DNA of 64,000 nucleotides from NCBI RefSeq assembly GCF_001522545.3, contig NC_031770.1:24547193-24611192 (forward strand), given 5' to 3'. Made by a program: the position numbers and the translations under genes. The stretch is from Parus major (taxonomy: Eukaryota > Chordata > Aves > Passeriformes > Paridae). The notes under the pieces are model-generated. The model worked only from the letters and a program-made list of their open reading frames with translations, was not told the origin of the DNA and did not search any database. Positions 58,318-64,000 of this stretch are shown one piece after another. Positions within the stretch are counted from its first letter, which is position 1. Every line of letters begins with the position of its first letter.

Positions 58318-59321
58318 CAGGAGAAGCTCCAGTGACCAACCATTGGCTTTTAGGTAAGGTTAATGGTGGCTCTAGTTGCATTACAAGGGAGAAAAGCACT
58401 GGAAGCATCTCTCCCTCACAGCAGGATTAAGAGAGATTGTAAACAACAGGGAGCTATGCATCTGCATAGGCTTCAGAGAGAAAAAAGCAGCTAAACCAGG
58501 AGAAAAGAGAAGTAAGAGTGTGGTACCATAAAGAAGTAGGGGAAGAGGGTCAAGAGTGCAGAGCAGGGGTTGCCTAGTCCAGGAAAGTGTCTCTGGGAGA
58601 GGTTCTCGGTGGCTACAAGCATTGCCTCCTACAGTCAGGGGGGCTGCTTTGAGCCAGGCTCTCCTGGGAGCTCTGTGAGCAGCAGGAGGTGCACTCCAGA
58701 GGTGGGGTCACTCGGTCCAGCTTGGCCACTTGGTCCAGCTCTGTGGTGCTCCACGGCCACTTCTTACACCAGCTTTCTCCCTCACAGCAAATTTCATCAA
58801 GAAAACGTTTATAGAAAATAAAACCTTTGAAGGGAAACCACAAATATTGAGGAGGGTTGTCAGCAGCCATGAGACCTGTGTCCCAGTTTGTAACTACAAA
58901 TGCAAAGTAAACGAGACACGATTTGGCAATGCTGTGAAGAGGCTGTCCCTCTGAAAGTCCAAACTTTCGCTCCCTTTCAGGCCATGCTATGCCTCCTATT
59001 TTATTTCAAACAGCTAACAGACAGAGAAATCTATGATGTAAGCTAGTAACTACATAAAATTAGCTCTAGCCATCTGTGAATTCATTTGCTGTATTTGCTC
59101 TCCTTTGCTGAAACATAAAATTTGGTACTAGTCAGCATATTTCACTACATTTAAGATTATCATAACACAGGCAAAGGCAGGAAGAAAATATCACGAATGC
59201 AAAATGTGAAAAAAAATCCAGCCTAGGGACAATCATGTCAGCAGAGAAATTCAGTGTAGCTGAACTACTGTACTACTTTAGTGCCACTTCTATTTTCTAA
59301 TTCTAGTCTAGCATTTCTAAT
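58318..59321. other. Unannotated stretch, no gene seen
   Basis: No recognised gene. A CTCF-like core, AGCAGGAGGTGCACT, occurs at 58681-58695. It is followed by a short direct repeat of GGTCCAGCT at about 58713-58740. Confidence 0.5.
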
Positions 59322-59352
59322 TTAAAAAAAAAATAATAAAAAAATTATTATT
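59322..59352. repeat. A/T-rich low-complexity tract
   Basis: A11, then AATAATAAAAAAATTATTATT. Pure A/T sequence, partly self-complementary, with no transposon body attached. Confidence 0.8.
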
Positions 59353-59902
59353 TTCTCTGTGGAGGTTAAAATAAGAAAATGAAAAAAACACCCATGAAAC
59401 TGACCATTCTTCACAATGATTTGTGGTATTAGACTTTTCCTGCAAGCTTTAAGTACCTCTATATGATTAACAGAAAAATAAACACCACTTGCCAAATAAA
59501 TCTGCACTAATCTAATCTAACAGCATCTAACCACTCTACATGTTTCCCTATTGTTATACCCCTATGGAATGACTTTGCCAGCCCTCCCCTAAACCCATTG
59601 CTTCCTGTACCTCCTGCATCTCAAAGGCATGTAAATGAATCCTTAACAGTTTTTCCCCTTCTTTGACACATACAACTTACTTTTTTTTTAACTGGCTAGA
59701 AACAAACAGATTGTCTTTATTTACATTGTGATAGTCTCCAAAGGCTCCATCCAGCACAGAGGTTAAGAGCAAAGAACCAATCATTAAAGCAGGACCAGAT
59801 TTCAAGCAGCAGCAATTGATGCGTGGAGCTTAACACTGGGAAAATTTCAGACATGAATACACAGAAAACAGAAAATTGATCACTGCACTCCAGCAGCACT
59901 GC

Positions 59903-59931
59903 AAGTTATAGTTTAGTTTAAGTTATAGTTA
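59903..59931. repeat. Short direct repeat, 17-bp period
   Basis: AAGTTATAGTTT is repeated as AAGTTATAGTTA after five bases (AGTTT). This is a minor slippage-type duplication. Confidence 0.7.
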
Positions 59932-62570
59932 GTTTTAAACTAGTTTCCTTCACTAAATTTTTTGGTATTTCATCTATGGGAATGTATTTCCTTTTAAGTT
60001 GGGTTTCTAACCTTTATGTTGCTATAAAACCTGGTTTCCAACACTTCTGTCAATGTCTGTGAGCTATTGTGATAACCAGGAACAACCCTTACTCCCAGCC
60101 ATCTTAAATCTATCAGCAAGTCAAGAGTTATTAGAACAAAACCAAAAAAACATGCAGCCAATTGGCAGTATGGTTTCTTGATTTAGATAAGATTAAAAAA
60201 ATTAAAAAGTCAAGGGCAGCATTTTCAAACATAAAAGTAAACCATAGGCCTCTAAGTTTTTACTGGGATAGTCTAATTTAAACCCCAACCCTCTTTAGGA
60301 ATCCATTTCAGTTAAAGAGAATCATTTTAGTTTAATAAGTTTAAGTCTCAGGCAACATACCTATGAAGCAGGCTGCAAACTTAGCAGCAGAGCACAGCAC
60401 ATAGTTCCAAGAGGACTGTACAACTCAGGAAATTACACTGTTGGCCGAGACATCCTTGTGTCCCCCTGCAATGCAATTGCTCTGAGCAAGCACAGGAAAG
60501 GGTTCATTTTTGCCAGTCTTGAGAGCACTGTCTCTGTCTAAACTTACTGCAATAATCAGGCTACACCCCTTACCTTGCTGTACAAAGCACATACCTACGT
60601 CTGCCTGAATAACCACCGAGTCACTTCTTCCTGGCTGTGTGATAAAGCTTCTGAAAATGCATCACTTCAGGACAGAATAAAAAACAAGGCTGGCTCTGGC
60701 ATAAACAAACTGCCCCTCCTCATCTCCACATCATCACACTTGCCTCTAAAAGGTGATGGTCAAAACAGCAAGAGCTGTCAAGGGTTAGTTTTTCCATGGG
60801 GTTTACCTAGTGGGAATCTTTAAGAAAATAAACGCAGGCTTCAGGTGAGGATGCCAAACAGTGTCAGTGATGTTAGGCAGGGGTCACTGAGGTGCCCTTT
60901 TCACACTTAAAAAATTTTAAGCTTGCATTTGTATTGAAGGAGGGAGAAGGTAGGACATTTACAGCTGAAAGAAGAGTTTAATTCTAAATTTTGAGGGCAG
61001 GAGATGCCTACCAGGTGAATAAGAAAGACCTCTCCTCTTCTGTAACCAATCAAAACAGATATTTCAGGAAGAGTGGGAAGATGTTCTCCTGAACCACCTG
61101 TAAATTTCCAAACATACTTAGGCTGAGCTTTAATCAGATGGCCAGCAGGGACAATCATCCCTGTCTTGCAAACAATTCACTGTGTGACCTTAAATAAATC
61201 ACTTGCATTTGGTCAGCACTAGAGCAGAAGAAAGTTTTCTGCTTCTTTTCTTTTCATGTATAGAAGCATTGCAGGGGGACAGGGAACAGAGCTCATACTG
61301 CATTATTTATAGGGAATCTTCACTTTCTTAGTTTTGGGTAGAGATTTTTAAATCCACCATAAAGACCACTACAAACAAGGTAGAAAGGGGGATTTTCAAT
61401 TGTACCTGGTGACAATCCAAAATAACAAAAAATATATGAGAAAAGACTTGAAGAAAAGCTTTCATTAGAGAAAATTAGGGATTGTCATAACTCAGAAAGA
61501 ATAGAAACAGTCATCCACAAGCTTGACAGAACATGTAATGTTCCTCTCCCTTGCCTTTGAAGGTCACCTTTATTCTTGATGAGATTCTCTCTCTACATAA
61601 GGCATGAGCAAGCAAAAACACTAACGTGTCTGCCGAGCTTTTGTACCAAACTATTTCCCATGAGGTTCCCTGGATTCTCTTCCCTCTTATCAGCTATTGA
61701 TACTTCTCTCATGTCCAGAAACCAATAAATTTAGATCAACAGGATGGGGATGTGTCTAACTTGACCTAACTAGCTAAAGATGAGTCCGCCTGTAGGTTTG
61801 CTTTTAGGTACTGCTGCTTCAACTAGGCAGTACCAAGGGTGGATTAAATAAAAAAACAAATAAAAACAAACCAATCTGGGTGAAGTGCAAGGTACACCTG
61901 GATCACAAAATTAAATTTTTGTGGATTTTCTGGGGCCTCTTTCCCTGCACCCCCAGTCTGTGCTCCTCAGGTGCTGTCCTCATGCCCCACAGACAAGCAT
62001 GAACTGCAGTACAAAGCACAGCTGGCAGCTAATTTGGATCTAGCCATTTCACACTTGCAAGCCAGGGATTCAAAGCCAAATACCAGGGCCCCCTCCTACT
62101 TTCCAACACAGAAACAATTTAAAACAGATCTAACACCTATGTAGTACTGATTTGGTTATCTTCAAAATCCCCATTGTTCTGTTTAAAGAGCATATCCTCC
62201 TAGAATAGCCTTCTTTTGATAAACAACTCCTTCTGCATGTCAGCCAAACAACAGTTTTGCTCTTTATCACAAGTGGACCAGCAGCAGAAACAGTGTGCGG
62301 CGAAGTGGGGGAGGAGGGAGTTTTAGCTGAAAATAGAGTTCATTGTCAGCTGGACTTTAGACTCAGGTTTTTAAATAGGTTTTGGAATGTGGATATGAAG
62401 CAGTTAAAAGAACTCTACCTCCAGCCCTTAAAGGAAAAAAAAAACCTTCATTCACACACTTAAAAATCATAGCAGAACCTTAGATAACAGGGTCATTTGT
62501 GTGTTGTACACAAAAGTTTCTTGTATAAGAAGGTAAAAACATTCAGGAAAAGAACATTAGTTCCTCAGGA
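59932..62570. other. Unannotated stretch, no gene seen
   Basis: No recognised exon, RNA gene or transposon. The frames at 60575-60823, 60907-61158 and 62257-62463 have no familiar motifs; their splice context is poor. Confidence 0.55.
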
Positions 62571-62590
62571 AACAAACAAACAAACAAACA
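62571..62590. repeat. (AAAC)5 microsatellite
   Basis: Five perfect AAAC units. This is an ordinary tetranucleotide repeat and may be length-polymorphic. Confidence 0.9.
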
Positions 62591-63287
62591 TTCTTAAATA
62601 GAAACACGCAACACCAAATAACCCATTACAAAAAAAAAAGTTTTAAAAAACACATTATGAAATTCACATACTTTTTAGAACCAACAAAAACAGATACATA
62701 ATTTTAAATGGTTGTATAGGCGAGAGATTTTTGTGTCTTGTACACAGTTAGTGGAAAACAAAGGTGTTACAAATTATTGGCATTTTCTTATGTTCCAGAT
62801 ATGGAGAAATGTGGCTCTTTGTGAAGTATTTATTTTATGAAAAATATCCACTCTTTTCAGTAATGTATAATTGCATTATTCTTCAATGACATTATGTAGT
62901 TAGATTGTATATTTTGCTTCAAATATCTCCTCAGCATAGCTGAAAATAGCTTTATTTCTTCAGTTCCCAGGATACACATGCATGTAATATGCACAGTTTA
63001 AAATCTGCCACAAAAGCAAACCAAAAAGTCTTATTTCGTGTGTTCTGTGAAGAGAAAGCTATCCTAAGAAAGCTGATTGTCTAAAAGACGACACGACTGA
63101 CTTTAGTAATCATCAACATGTATGGGAAATGGAAAAATTTGAGAAGATGTACACCTAAACATAAAAAGTAATTATCAGAGCAAAACAGCCCGGAAACCAC
63201 GCAGCTCCTGCAAAGTCCATTTGCTTTGTTAGCAGCTACATGAAATGATCTCGTAGTTAGAGGCAGTATTCCTACCAAAGTTTTATG
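62591..63287. other. Unannotated AT-rich stretch, no gene seen
   Basis: No gene or transposon recognised. The sequence is strongly AT-rich until it changes abruptly near 63360. Confidence 0.6.
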
Positions 63288-63848
63288 TTAAAAAACACTC
63301 TTAGGTCCACAGGCTGCCAGAGAAAGCCCATCACTTTGCTCTAGAATGTTTGCTGAAAAGCTGTAAGTGGCCGAAGCAACACGAACTCCAGCATCCTGAG
63401 CAGATCTATCTGCTGCCGGGGGGCTGAGGCCAGGCCTCGGATAAGGCGGCTGGCTTTGGAAAACATCGGCGCTCCGTGCCTGGTCCCTGGGCTGGCCACA
63501 GACAGAGCATCTGGGCAACGTTAACTGTGGCACTGTGTAAACACGGGCTGAGCCGTGATAGAGCCGAACACAGGCAACAAAGTGACCCTGGAACACTGCT
63601 TCCCTCTGTTCTGCCCGTAATCCAACCCCTAGCCAAATGCTGTGCCTGTGCAAATGAGCTCTGGAAGCAGTTAAAGAAGTGTTTACAGCACAGTTTGCAA
63701 AAGATAAGGAGACAAGATGCTCTTCAAAAGTCAGGGAAATCTGTCTGAGCATAAGCTTTTTTTTCTCCTGTCCAACCAAGGGCCACAGATACCTTAAACC
63801 AACTTCAGCCAGAAATTCGTGCTGATTTTTTGGGCAAATTTCCAGCAT
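63288..63848 (-). other. Longest ORF of the window (186 codons), doubtful
   Basis: ATG at 63848 (minus) runs to a stop at 63288. The predicted peptide begins MLEICPKNQHEFLAEVGLRY and is Ser-, Ala- and Arg-rich in its C-terminal half. I see no domain, signal peptide or membrane segment that I can name. The start context is weak (T at -3). Much of its length lies over the GC-rich patch 63361-63600, where stop codons are rare, and other frames on both strands are also open there. A chance frame, or a first exon read through its intron, are both possible. Confidence 0.15.
63361..63600. promoter_or_regulatory. CpG-enriched patch, possible promoter or enhancer
   Basis: I count 12 CpG dinucleotides in these 240 bp, against nearly none per comparable length elsewhere. 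The patch is clearly GC-rich beside AT-rich flanks. Just to the right, 63650-63710 holds GTGCAAATGAG, GTGTTTAC (forkhead-type) and AGATAAGG (GATA-type) sites. This looks like a small CpG island or a conserved regulatory element. No TATA box or clear transcript is visible, and the window ends 400 bp later. Confidence 0.3.
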
Positions 63849-64000
63849 CTAGCAAGACTGGCTAGCAAAGTCTTTGTCCACTATCATATGGCAAAGCTCA
63901 CTACTGGCAAAAGAGGTGACAGAAGTTATAAAAAAATCTTATATAAAAGGCAGTAAACTTCCCAGATCCTGCCATTACCATTTAAATAAGCCAACCAGCC
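63849..64000. other. Right window edge, nothing recognised
   Basis: AT-rich sequence with a TATAAAA-like word near 63944-63950 (CTTATATAAAAGGC). I see no gene start to go with it. Confidence 0.4.

Noticed and set aside
1..64000. Prokaryotic or viral features: operons, CRISPR arrays, phage genes
   Set aside because: No long ORFs, ribosome binding sites, spaced repeats or gene-dense structure are present. Composition and CR1 show a vertebrate nuclear genome.

Overview
This window looks like non-coding nuclear DNA of a bird. The clearest evidence is three fragments of the CR1 LINE, all with the avian-type 3' end: about 1061-1110 (plus), 2943-3112 (minus) and 38615-39260 (minus). The largest still carries a decayed piece of CR1 reverse-transcriptase coding sequence. 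The rest is AT-rich, CpG-poor and interspersed-repeat-poor, with short A/T-rich simple repeats. I saw no Alu, L1 or MIR-like sequence, no bacterial operon structure and no CRISPR array. CR1 also occurs in turtles and crocodilians, so 'bird' is likely rather than certain. I cannot name the species.

I recognise no protein-coding gene. The open frames are short, overlap on both strands, often start without ATG, and match no family I know. The window is best read as a gene desert or the inside of one or more very large introns. I did find short intervals flanked by good vertebrate splice signals. Five on the plus strand (12179-12374, 23445-23491, 33297-33338, 45408-45443 and 51736-about 51985) happen to be phase-compatible. 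They would join into one open frame of 169 codons ending in a stop, followed by ATTAAA and a GT-rich element. This is a hypothesis only: cryptic splice pairs are expected in this much DNA, and a competing terminal-exon candidate lies at 9428. Two minus-strand intervals (21587-21653, then 17803-17853) form a second weaker candidate.

Layout. 1-12.2 kb: CR1 pieces, a poly(A)/GAAAA tract and a perfect 20-bp hairpin at 4247-4293. 12.2-23.5 kb: a candidate exon, a possible LTR-like block (about 13.89-14.50 kb), a tandem pair of steroid-receptor palindromes at 15071-15099, and candidate minus exons. 23.5-38.6 kb: AT-rich tandem repeats, a G10 run, a possible conserved block near 26.2-27.0 kb, a 42-nt candidate exon and GC-richer patches at 34.3-34.9 kb. 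38.6-39.3 kb: the large CR1. 39.3-52 kb: a 25-bp perfect tandem duplication, three TAATTAG sites within 76 bp, a small CpG cluster and the candidate terminal exon. 52-64 kb: a 40-bp tandem duplication, a G-quadruplex motif, simple repeats, and a GC- and CpG-enriched patch at 63361-63600 under the longest open frame of the window.

I did not find a convincing undescribed system. The best leads are the phase-compatible exon chain, the paired steroid-receptor palindromes, the homeodomain-site cluster and the CpG patch at the right end. All coordinates and counts come from reading by eye.
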